This document shows positions 15,483-20,734 of a stretch of DNA of 38,983 nucleotides, piece by piece. Source of the DNA: a virus; the IMG/VR virus record IMGVR_UViG_3300044647_001317, positions 1 through 38,983 of that record. The stretch is one strand, 5' to 3'. The first letter of the stretch is position 1. Each line of letters opens with the position of its first letter. Below the pieces are notes generated by a model, which searched no databases, was not told the origin of the DNA, and saw only the letters and a list, made by a program, of their open reading frames with translations. The position numbers and the translations under genes are program-made.

Positions 15483-15883
15483 CACGCCGTCCTCTGCTGG
15501 GCTAACGAAGCGTCCACGACGCGCGCGTGCATGGGGACGCCAGCGCGACGCAGGCACCTATCGACTTCCTCCAGCGACCGACACTCGACGTAGCGCGCGT
15601 TTGCAGCCCACAGGGCCTCGCAGGTCTCAATCTGTGGCTTGGAGAGTCGGCCCTTCTTGGCCTTCAACTCGATGCCGATGACCAGCGTGTTGAGGCCCAT
15701 AGGGTGTAGGACTTGCACGTCCGGCCAGCCTGCCTTGAGCCCCATCGCCTTGAGAAGCGCGCCACGAACCTTGCCGCCACCGCCCGCCGGAAACGCGGTC
15801 CACACCGTCGGCGGGCGCAAGGCCAGCCGTAGGAAGTTGGCGACCTGGATCTGCAATCGTTGCTCGGGGTTCTTGCGCGCCAT
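15482..15883 (-). CDS. VRR-NUC domain nuclease
   Basis: A 133-residue protein matching the VRR-NUC (PD-(D/E)XK) fold: N-terminal helix EQRLQIQVANFLRLAL, then WTAFPAGGGGKVRGALLKAM, the G-W-P-D acidic residue (AGWPDVQVLHP), and the E-x-K catalytic pair in IGIELKAKKGRLSKPQ. Phage members sit next to SNF2 helicases and resemble Holliday-junction or structure-specific nucleases. The ATG directly follows the upstream stop (TAGATG). Confidence 0.9.
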   Translation of the reverse strand: MARKNPEQRLQIQVANFLRLALRPPTVWTAFPAGGGGKVRGALLKAMGLKAGWPDVQVLHPMGLNTLVIGIELKAKKGRLSKPQIETCEALWAANARYVECRSLEEVDRCLRRAGVPMHARVVDASLAQQRTA

Positions 15884-16027
15884 CTATCGCCCCTTCGCAG
15901 CGGCGATGAGGGCCTGCGTCACGGCAGCCTTGAGAGCGGCGGCGGCATCCGCGCGATAGCCCTTGCTCGCCTTGCGCTTCCAGCGCCTCATGCGGCGGAC
16001 GTTGACCTCGGCTTCGCGGATGGTCAT
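15884..16027 (-). CDS. Small basic hypothetical protein (47 aa)
   Basis: A 47-residue Arg/Lys/Ala-rich helical protein starting MTIREAEVNVRRMRRWKRKA. Its ATG overlaps the stop of the GapR-like gene (ATGA, 16024-16027) and its TAG abuts the VRR-NUC ATG. Composition suggests nucleic acid contact. No known family. Confidence 0.65.
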   Translation of the reverse strand: MTIREAEVNVRRMRRWKRKASKGYRADAAAALKAAVTQALIAAAKGR

Positions 16028-16401
16028 GAGCGGGCCTCATCGCCCGGCTCGGAAATCTCATTTTTCCCGCCACCCGTCACAACTGCCAGCGCACCGCGCG
16101 GCACGTTGAAATGCTCGGACGCCTCACGCGCCGACATGCGCCCCGTATCTACCGCCTCCTTGGCCGTCGCCAGAGAGCCCATAGCGCGCTCGTAGGTGTC
16201 GATGGCGAGGTCCAGGCTATCTCGGTCCGCCTCGGACATCGCACGGCGCTGTAGGACCTTCCTAATGGCTTTCGTGTCGAAGTTCTGTTCCTTGGCTTTC
16301 TTCAAGATATCGGACTGGTGGCGCGTCTCGCCTTTGGCGCGCTCGCGGCTGGCCTCGATCTCCGAAATGATGCCGATGAGGGCTTTCTTGTCGATGTTCA
16401 T
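16024..16401 (-). CDS. GapR/DUF2312-like nucleoid-associated protein
   Basis: A 125-residue protein with the GapR (DUF2312) core: helix IEASRERAKGETRHQSDILK, the signature KEQNFDTKAIRKVLQRRAMS, and the following Asp/Tyr helix (LAIDTYERAMG). GapR is an alphaproteobacterial protein that binds overtwisted, AT-rich DNA near replication forks. Here the core is followed by a roughly 45-residue extension with a possible HTH (SAREASEHFNVPRGALAVVTG). In a phage it could aid replication or compete with host GapR. The ATG overlaps the upstream stop by four bases. Confidence 0.75.
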   Translation of the reverse strand: MNIDKKALIGIISEIEASRERAKGETRHQSDILKKAKEQNFDTKAIRKVLQRRAMSEADRDSLDLAIDTYERAMGSLATAKEAVDTGRMSAREASEHFNVPRGALAVVTGGGKNEISEPGDEARS

Positions 16402-16601
16402 GGCGTCGTCCCTGCTGCTGTCAAAGCCTCATCCACGCGGGCGCTGACTTCCGTTTTGGCGTCGAAGCCAAGATGCTCGGCAAGTTCGACTAGGAGATAG
16501 CGCGTGGCCCAGCGTTTCCCGCCGGGTGTTCCTGGGGCGGTCTTTTCGTATTCCACAAGGCGAACCGCCTCGGCGCGGAGGATGTCGGCGGGGCGGTTCA
16601 T
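16398..16601 (-). CDS. Small hypothetical protein (67 aa)
   Basis: A 67-residue helical protein, MNRPADILRAEAVRLVEYEK at the start and an acidic/basic helix-rich end. Its start overlaps the upstream 40-residue ORF by four bases (ATGA, 16598-16601) and its stop overlaps the GapR-like ATG. No known family. Confidence 0.68.
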   Translation of the reverse strand: MNRPADILRAEAVRLVEYEKTAPGTPGGKRWATRYLLVELAEHLGFDAKTEVSARVDEALTAAGTTP

Positions 16602-16720
16602 GCAGCCTCGCGGCGAATAAAAGAGGCGGTCGCGTCGGAGCCCACACGCTCAACAACGCGACCGCCAGTTGCCCAGCGAGGGAGGTGCCAATTAAGGCCG
16701 CTGGGAAAGATGGTAGGCAT
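16598..16720 (-). CDS. Microprotein (40 aa)
   Basis: A 40-residue ORF, MPTIFPSGLNWHLPRWATGG at the start, whose ATG directly follows the HNH endonuclease stop (TAGATG) and whose TGA overlaps the next ATG. Support comes from this junction pattern, which matches the rest of the operon. Function unknown. Confidence 0.55.
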   Translation of the reverse strand: MPTIFPSGLNWHLPRWATGGRVVERVGSDATASFIRREAA

Positions 16721-17290
16721 CTAAATGTGCCTCCAATGCCGGCGTGTGATGATGTTGTTAACGGTCGACTTAGGAATGCCGAACCTGTCGGAAATCTCCT
16801 TGATGGAACCAACAGAGGCGCGGATCGCCTTGACTGTGTCGACGCTCAGCTTTGCGTTACCGTTTTGCGACCCACGTCCGGTAATAGGCGCGAGATACCC
16901 GCGCCCCTTTCGCCACATGTCGAGCGCGTTGTCTCGGACGGTTCCGACGAAAAGATGCTCAGGGTTAACGCAACCCGGAACGTCGCACTTGTGGCAAACC
17001 AGCTTGTCGACCGGGATTCGTTGACCGCTGAACGCCTCCCAGGAAACGCGGTGAGCGCCCTTAAATGCACCGTTCACCTTGATCCGGCCGTAGCCATTCT
17101 CCTTGATGGAGCCGAGCCAAAGCCAACAACCACTATTGGGTTCGGGGATAGACAGCCTCAAGATGCGCTCTCGCAGGGACGCCGCACCGTGGGTAAGGGT
17201 CTGGCCGCGCGTGACCCAATTCAACGCGCGGCCAGTGCTGACGTGTTCGGATGCGCTATGCACGCCAGCGGGGGAAAGTGAGCCGCTCAT
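16721..17290 (-). CDS. HNH homing endonuclease
   Basis: A 189-residue protein with an HNH core: CWLWLGSIKENGYGRI, H80, CHKCD (99-103) and CVNPEHL (107-113), then a C-terminal helix-turn-helix (GNAKLSVDTVKAIRASVGS, FGIPKSTVNNIITRR). The two clusters match the 3811-4434 endonuclease block by block, so the two are paralogues. Its N-terminal 45 residues differ and carry no zinc ribbon. The ATG overlaps the preceding stop (ATGA, 17287-17290), so it has been tightly fitted into the replication operon. Confidence 0.87.
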   Translation of the reverse strand: MSGSLSPAGVHSASEHVSTGRALNWVTRGQTLTHGAASLRERILRLSIPEPNSGCWLWLGSIKENGYGRIKVNGAFKGAHRVSWEAFSGQRIPVDKLVCHKCDVPGCVNPEHLFVGTVRDNALDMWRKGRGYLAPITGRGSQNGNAKLSVDTVKAIRASVGSIKEISDRFGIPKSTVNNIITRRHWRHI

Positions 17291-17505
17291 GTATAAATGC
17301 GCTCGTGAGCGTCGAGGATCTGCTGGGCAGTCTGCCCGCTCCACGAGATGGCCCAGCCCTGCCGATCTGCAATCTCGCGGACGTTTTCTTCGGTATCGCC
17401 AAGGCGCGAGGCCACGACGCCGGGGTGGATGCCTTCCTCAAGCTCGGCTTGAGCCTCGGCCATGCCGTAGCCCTTCGCGCGGTAGCGCCATCCCCGGTTC
17501 GGCAT
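17287..17505 (-). CDS. Small HTH-like protein (72 aa)
   Basis: A 72-residue protein with a probable helix-turn-helix: YGMAEAQAELEEGIHPGVVA then SRLGDTEENVREIADRQGW. It overlaps the DnaA-like stop by one base (TAATG) and the HNH start by four. Could be a small DNA-binding partner of the DnaA-like protein; otherwise unrecognised. Confidence 0.7.
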   Translation of the reverse strand: MPNRGWRYRAKGYGMAEAQAELEEGIHPGVVASRLGDTEENVREIADRQGWAISWSGQTAQQILDAHERIYT

Positions 17506-18071
17506 TATTCGGCCCTCCGGTATTCCGGCCACTGAGCGTAGATGTCGGCCTTCGCCGCGCCGTACTTCTCGGCATATCCAAAGTAGTTGTTGATGACCGA
17601 CTGGCCGTAGGCGCGGGAGCTTTTCACCACGTCGAGGGAGACACCCATCGCCTTGGCAAGGTTGGTCTGCGTCGCCTTGGTGATTTCGAGGACTGTGACC
17701 ACGACGACATGCCGGGCGGCGATCACTTCCCGGTCGCGCGTCACGGTCGAGACTTGCTTGCCGGTCAACCGGAACCGGCGGGCGACGGTGTCGACCAAAT
17801 CGCGAAGATGCTCGGCAGGGACCGGATCGCGCGGCTTGAAGTCCTTGCCGGCGCCTCGGGCCTGAGCGGATCGGCGCGAGCCGTCCTGCCTGTTGTAGTT
17901 CGTCGCGTGTTGGCGCGTTGCCAGCACGACCGGCGGCAACTTCTCGACCACCGGCACAATCGGCTTGGGCAACCGCGCCAACGCCGCCGGGCTTGCCTGC
18001 TTGGACAGGAGCGACCGGACCCGCGCCTTCTCGGCCTGAAGCCACTCGAAATGCGTCAGGCCCTCGCTCAT
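17505..18071 (-). CDS. DnaA domain IV-like protein
   Basis: A 188-residue protein whose C-terminal part matches the DnaA DNA-binding domain IV (Bac_DnaA_C): ARRFRLTGKQVSTVTRDREV followed by IAARHVVVVTVLEITKA and a second helix with LAKAMGVSLDVVKSS. DnaA binds origin boxes through this fold. The AAA+ ATPase part is absent; the N-terminal 90 residues are Pro/Arg-rich and unrecognised. It likely recruits or replaces host DnaA at the phage origin, or acts as a regulator. The ATG at 18071 follows the microprotein stop (ATGA overlap). Confidence 0.75.
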   Translation of the reverse strand: MSEGLTHFEWLQAEKARVRSLLSKQASPAALARLPKPIVPVVEKLPPVVLATRQHATNYNRQDGSRRSAQARGAGKDFKPRDPVPAEHLRDLVDTVARRFRLTGKQVSTVTRDREVIAARHVVVVTVLEITKATQTNLAKAMGVSLDVVKSSRAYGQSVINNYFGYAEKYGAAKADIYAQWPEYRRAE

Positions 18072-18148
18072 CTCGTCACCACTCGGAACAGAGCCCACAT
18101 GAGAACAGCGAAGGCAGCCAGCACGGCGATCTCGGGGAGGTGGGTCAT
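18068..18148 (-). CDS. Single-span membrane microprotein (26 aa)
   Basis: A 26-residue ORF, MTHLPEIAVLAAFAVLMWAL at the start, with a hydrophobic helix from about residue 6 to 22 and a short basic tail (FRVVTR). Its ATG overlaps the cro stop (18145-18148) and its TGA overlaps the DnaA-like ATG (18068-18071). No other reading frame explains this stretch. It should be one of the first leftward products. A role as small membrane effector (for example superinfection exclusion) is possible but unproven. Confidence 0.6.
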   Translation of the reverse strand: MTHLPEIAVLAAFAVLMWALFRVVTR

Positions 18149-18354
18149 GCTGCGGCCCTCGCCATGAGCCAGTCGCGCGTGAGATTGCCGCCGTGGTCGT
18201 TGACCATTGCCCAAACGGCGGGCCGCTTGTTCGCGCTGATCCCGCGCTCGTACCAGTTCATGAGACGTTGCGGTGATGCGTTGAGAGCCGCAGCAACGGA
18301 GGCTTTGCCGTTGAGCTTGGCGGCAAGGAAGTCGAGGGCTTCACTGTCTGTCAT
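18145..18354 (-). CDS. Cro-like repressor (YdaS/Cro type)
   Basis: A 69-residue helix-turn-helix protein: KASVAAALNASPQRLMNWYE then RGISANKRPAVWAMVNDHGG. The A-x-A-L-x-x-S-P-Q-x-L-x-x-W order is that of Cro/YdaS proteins. It is transcribed divergently from the XRE repressor, as cro is from cI, and would start the leftward operon. Start at 18354; the ATG at 18390 would overlap the promoter. Operator binding is inferred. Confidence 0.8.
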   Translation of the reverse strand: MTDSEALDFLAAKLNGKASVAAALNASPQRLMNWYERGISANKRPAVWAMVNDHGGNLTRDWLMARAAA

Positions 18355-18362
18355 GATGCTGA

Positions 18363-18390
18363 ACCATAAACATACCGTTGAATATGTCAA
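18363..18390 (-). promoter_or_regulatory. Leftward early promoter (PR-like)
   Basis: On the minus strand, TTGACA (18390-18385, perfect -35) and TATGGT (18368-18363, four of six) are 16 bases apart. It points to cro at 18354. The -35 overlaps a 15-base palindrome and the spacer contains an operator-like 11-mer, as expected for a repressible phage early promoter. Confidence 0.6.
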
Positions 18391-18391
18391 C
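18369..18391. promoter_or_regulatory. Operator-like elements in the repressor-cro intergenic region
   Basis: AACATACCGTT at 18369-18379 and the palindrome GTTGA-ATATG-TCAAC at 18377-18391 sit between and over the promoter hexamers of cro. The 11-mer recurs, with one or two changes, twice upstream of the rightward operon (18866-18876 and 18899-18909). These are the best candidates for repressor/Cro binding sites. Confidence 0.6.
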
Positions 18392-18438
18392 AGTCCGTTT
18401 AGATGCAGTTAGCGGGCGCGTGTAGTAGCCGTGCGCCG

Positions 18439-18756
18439 ATGAAGATTGCCAAAAACGCCAGTTGGCAAACCCTCGTTGGCAACAGAATCGTGATGTTGCG
18501 CGAGGCAAAAGGCGTGCGCCAAGGGCAGCTTGCCAAGCTCATCGGGATATCGCCGCAGCGGCTCAGTAATTACGAGCGCGGGGAGCGGCCCCTGGATATC
18601 GAGTTGGCGATTCTCATATGTGACAGGCTGGCCGGCACCCTAGACTACCTTTACAGAGGCAACCATGCGGGCCTAGCTTTCGAGATAATTCGGCGGCTTG
18701 CAGCCGAAGAGGGCCGGTTGGCCGATCTTGGGGGAAACGATGATCTCAAAAACTAA
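18439..18756 (+). CDS. XRE-family repressor (CI-like)
   Basis: A 105-residue XRE repressor: WQTLVGNRIVMLREAKGVRQ then GQLAKLIGISPQRLSNYERG, the classic HTH_3 with recognition helix, followed by a helical tail (AGLAFEIIRRLAAEEGRLADL). It lacks the S24 peptidase domain of lambda CI, so it would not be cleaved by RecA. Start is the ATG at 18439; the upstream ATG at 18403 lies in the likely promoter. The gene is monocistronic and is followed by a terminator. It probably represses both early operons. Confidence 0.82.
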   Translation: MKIAKNASWQTLVGNRIVMLREAKGVRQGQLAKLIGISPQRLSNYERGERPLDIELAILICDRLAGTLDYLYRGNHAGLAFEIIRRLAAEEGRLADLGGNDDLKN

Positions 18757-18788
18757 GGCGTGCGCGCGTTCGTAACCTGTCTTTAGGG

Positions 18789-18801
18789 TAACGGATCGTT
18801 A
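18789..18801. promoter_or_regulatory. Palindrome TAACG-gat-CGTTA
   Basis: Perfect 13-base dyad between the repressor stop and its terminator. It has outer AAC/GTT bases like the operator-like 11-mers, but a different centre. May be a protein-binding site; nothing else is known. Confidence 0.35.
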
Positions 18802-18814
18802 TACGCGACGCAGT

Positions 18815-18839
18815 CCCTGCAGTCTTGGTGCAGGGTTTT
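18815..18839 (+). terminator. Intrinsic terminator after the repressor gene
   Basis: Seven-base GC-rich stem CCCTGCA / TGCAGGG (18815-18821, 18829-18835) with a 7-base loop, followed by TTTTA. It lies 59 bases after the repressor stop and separates it from the rightward early operon. Confidence 0.72.
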
Positions 18840-18865
18840 AGTGTGTTTCTCACGGATTCGTGATC

Positions 18866-18909
18866 AACATACCGTGTAGAATTGTTGTTGCAATTCTAAA
18901 CACACCGTT
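18866..18909. promoter_or_regulatory. Composite control site before the rightward early operon
   Basis: Two operator-like 11-mers, AACATACCGTG (18866-18876) and AACACACCGTT (18899-18909), flank a perfect inverted repeat of 8-base arms TAGAATTG / CAATTCTA with a TTGTTG centre (18877-18898). The three elements abut with no spare base. TAGAAT inside the dyad could be a -10, though no good -35 sits at the right distance. The array lies 38 bases before the first gene of the operon. Confidence 0.55.
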
Positions 18910-18946
18910 TATTGTTCCTCTCACCGGACACCCGGAGGAGGACAGA

Positions 18947-19216
18947 ATGACCGCAGTCACACAGACAGCCCAACAGCGTTTCACGCTGCCGCGCATCTTC
19001 TGGACGGATCATTTCGAGCGGTGCGCCGAACACCCCGGCGTTCGCGTCGTCGTCAAGGAAACGGCGAACTACGTGACCGTAGACCTCGATGCGGTCGCCT
19101 TGGCCGACCTCACGTCGGACGCCAAGCACTATGCAGACGAGGGGGTTGATGGGCCGCACACACGCCGCCTTTGCCGCTCTGCTCGCATGGTGCTTTGGGC
19201 ACTCGGCAACCCCTAA
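18947..19216 (+). CDS. Hypothetical protein, first gene of the rightward early operon
   Basis: An 89-residue protein starting MTAVTQTAQQRFTLPRIFWT. The middle is beta-rich (GVRVVVKETANYVTVDLDAV) and the end helical. A strong GGAGGAGGACAGA site precedes the ATG. It resembles small unknown proteins of alphaproteobacterial phages. First gene after the composite control site, so likely expressed early. Confidence 0.75.
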   Translation: MTAVTQTAQQRFTLPRIFWTDHFERCAEHPGVRVVVKETANYVTVDLDAVALADLTSDAKHYADEGVDGPHTRRLCRSARMVLWALGNP

Positions 19217-19241
19217 CCACACCCCGACAGGAGGACAGCAG
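19212..19241 (+). repeat. Repeated intergenic ribosome-binding leader, copy 1
   Basis: The stop-to-start spacer CCTAACCACACCCCGACAGG then AGGACAGCAG is nearly identical to 20483-20509. Both copies begin at the TAA of one gene and end at the ATG of the next. A shorter related leader (ACCCGGAGGAGGACAGA) precedes 18947. Confidence 0.7.
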
Positions 19242-19403
19242 ATGGACATCGACCGCGCCGAATATTTGGCAGGATACCTTGCAGGAACGGGAGCCGTTCC
19301 GGTTCGCATCTACTACGCGAACCACGAGCCGCACTATGCGCGCGGGCTGCAGGCTGGCTTTGCCGCTGCGTGGTGCGGCGTCGATCTGTCGGCGTGCGTC
19401 TGA
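19242..19403 (+). CDS. Small hypothetical protein (53 aa)
   Basis: A 53-residue protein, MDIDRAEYLAGYLAGTGAVP at the start, with conserved-looking Tyr/Gly-rich helix and a final AGFAAAWCGVDLSACV. The ATG follows the repeated GACAGGAGGACAG leader, and its stop overlaps the next ATG (TGATG). First gene of the leader-bracketed cassette. Unknown function. Confidence 0.68.
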   Translation: MDIDRAEYLAGYLAGTGAVPVRIYYANHEPHYARGLQAGFAAAWCGVDLSACV

Positions 19404-19639
19404 TGAGTGCCCCCGTCATTATGGAGACAGTGCCCGACACCGCCACGCGCAAGGTGCGGCAGGGCAAGCGGGTTATCGGCTTTATCACCTATTTTCCCGC
19501 GATCCCGTCAATCGGTCGCGTTGAAGGCTGGACCTTCATCCCGAACCGCAAGGACATCGCCAACCGCTACGCCGCGCCGTCACCCGTCTTTGACGATCCG
19601 AAGGCGGCGCTGCGTGACATCAACGAGAAGCTCGCTTGA
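19403..19639 (+). CDS. Small hypothetical protein (78 aa)
   Basis: A 78-residue protein opening MSAPVIMETVPDTATRKVRQ, with a beta-rich middle (GFITYFPAIPSIGRVEGWTF) and a charged helical end. It starts in the TGATG overlap with the upstream gene and ends in a TGATG overlap with the methyltransferase. Function unknown. Confidence 0.72.
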   Translation: MSAPVIMETVPDTATRKVRQGKRVIGFITYFPAIPSIGRVEGWTFIPNRKDIANRYAAPSPVFDDPKAALRDINEKLA

Positions 19640-20487
19640 TGCGCGTGCTGGACCTCTTCAGCGGCATTGGCGGATTCAGCCTCGGGCTTGAGCGCGCGGG
19701 AATGACCACGGTCGCGTTCTGCGAGATTGAAGAATACCCGCGCCGCGTGCTGGCAAAGCACTGGCCGCATGTCCCCATCCATCGTGACGTTAGAGAGTTG
19801 AAGGGCGCGGATGTCGGAGCAGTTGACGTTATTTGCGGCGGCTTCCCCTGCCAAGATATCTCCGTTGCTGGCAAAGGCGCGGGGCTCGCGGGTGAGCGCA
19901 GCGGCCTCTGGGTCGAGTACGCCCGTCTCGTTGGCGAGCTTCGCCCCCGCTACGTCATCGTGGAGAATGTCGCCGCGCTTCTCGGGCGAGGCATCGGAAC
20001 CGTTCTCGGGGACTTGGCCGCGCTCGGGTATGACGCGGAGTGGCACTGCATATCCGCAGCCAGTGTTGGCGCACCGCACCTCCGCGAGCGGATCTGGATT
20101 GTGGCCTACCCCGGCCGTGATGATGACGCGGGAGGATTGGACCCGAGAGCGTCTGGAAGAGAAGCGGGCCGAGGTGAAGGCCGCGACCTTGGCAAAGGGC
20201 AAGCACCATACAGGCAACGGCTTCGGATTGAACTTGGCGCAAGCCGTCCGTTTCTGGCCGACGCCGACGACGCAAGACGCATCGAACAACGGCCCGCCAT
20301 CACAGATGAGAAGGAACACCAAGCCGCTGAATGCGGAGGTTGGTGGAGCGTTGAACCCGACGTGGGTCGAGTGGCTCATGGGGTTCCCGCTCGGGTGGAC
20401 CGACTGCGGGGACTCGGCAACGCGGTCGTCCCGCAAATCCCGGAAATCATCGGCCGCGCGATCCTAGCGGCTGAAGCCAACGCCTAA
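19639..20487 (+). CDS. C5-cytosine DNA methyltransferase (Dcm-like)
   Basis: A 282-residue cytosine-5 methyltransferase. Motif I DLFSGIGGFS (5-14), catalytic PCQ in GGFPCQDIS (70-72), ENV (109-111), motif VIII LRERIW (148-153) and motif X GNAVVPQ (260-266). All are intact, so it should be active. The target-recognition region between motifs VIII and X is short (about 105 residues), Asp/Arg/Glu-rich and unusual. From 19811 to 20467 the same DNA has a second uninterrupted open frame. The start ATG follows TGA by overlap; the preceding TTG is less likely. Likely protects the phage DNA from restriction. Confidence 0.93.
   Translation: MRVLDLFSGIGGFSLGLERAGMTTVAFCEIEEYPRRVLAKHWPHVPIHRDVRELKGADVGAVDVICGGFPCQDISVAGKGAGLAGERSGLWVEYARLVGELRPRYVIVENVAALLGRGIGTVLGDLAALGYDAEWHCISAASVGAPHLRERIWIVAYPGRDDDAGGLDPRASGREAGRGEGRDLGKGQAPYRQRLRIELGASRPFLADADDARRIEQRPAITDEKEHQAAECGGWWSVEPDVGRVAHGVPARVDRLRGLGNAVVPQIPEIIGRAILAAEANA
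19811..20467 (+). CDS. Overlapping frame in the methyltransferase gene: LWPTP/NPxWVEWLMGFP-type protein
   Basis: A 218-residue frame, +1 relative to the methyltransferase, fully nested in it. It opens MSEQLTLFAAASPAKISPLL after an AAGGGCG site. It contains ATSSWRMSPRFSG and FSGTWPRSGMTRSGTAYPQP, a doubled W-P-T-P motif (LWPTPAV, FWPTPTTQDA) and NPTWVEWLMGFPLGWTDC. I recognise this order of motifs from proteins annotated next to, or as part of, phage cytosine methyltransferases. Gene callers often choose between the two frames; here both look like conserved families. Expression of this frame is not shown, so the call is tentative. Confidence 0.45.
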   Translation: MSEQLTLFAAASPAKISPLLAKARGSRVSAAASGSSTPVSLASFAPATSSWRMSPRFSGEASEPFSGTWPRSGMTRSGTAYPQPVLAHRTSASGSGLWPTPAVMMTREDWTRERLEEKRAEVKAATLAKGKHHTGNGFGLNLAQAVRFWPTPTTQDASNNGPPSQMRRNTKPLNAEVGGALNPTWVEWLMGFPLGWTDCGDSATRSSRKSRKSSAARS

Positions 20488-20509
20488 CCACACCCGACAG
20501 GAGGACAGA
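20483..20509 (+). repeat. Repeated intergenic ribosome-binding leader, copy 2
   Basis: Near-identical to 19212-19241 (one C fewer and a slightly shorter end). The two copies bracket the three-gene segment holding the methyltransferase. Confidence 0.7.
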
Positions 20510-20734
20510 ATGACCAACAAGACCTTCAGCGTAAAGCGCGAGAACCGCCCCGGCATCCACGTCACCGGGTTTCCGAAAGACGGGCACCCGTCGTTCATCA
20601 ACATCAAGTTTGGCGACACCGGGCAGAACGGCGAGTTCCAGGTCCTGCTCTACATGGCCGACGCCTGCGCCCTCGCCATCGCTCTGGAGAACGCCATCAA
20701 CCACGCCGAGCCGCGCGCCGTGGAGGCCGCGTGA
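20510..20734 (+). CDS. Small hypothetical protein (74 aa)
   Basis: A 74-residue protein, MTNKTFSVKRENRPGIHVTG at the start, with a strand FINIKFGDTGQNGEFQVLLY and a short helix ACALAIALENAIN. It begins after the second copy of the GACAGGAGGACAG leader and overlaps the next gene by one base (TGATG). No family recognised. Confidence 0.7.
   Translation: MTNKTFSVKRENRPGIHVTGFPKDGHPSFINIKFGDTGQNGEFQVLLYMADACALAIALENAINHAEPRAVEAA

Noticed and set aside
16526-17281. Rightward frame of 251 codons
   Set aside because: Mirror of the HNH endonuclease and the microprotein; no domain.
17103-18167. Long rightward frame of 354 codons
   Set aside because: Antisense to the DnaA-like, HTH and HNH genes; Arg/Gly/Pro-rich composition with no motif. 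A GC-rich shadow frame.
19567-20436. Leftward frame of 289 codons
   Set aside because: Antisense to the methyltransferase; no ribosome site and no domain, in contrast to the +1 frame on the same strand.
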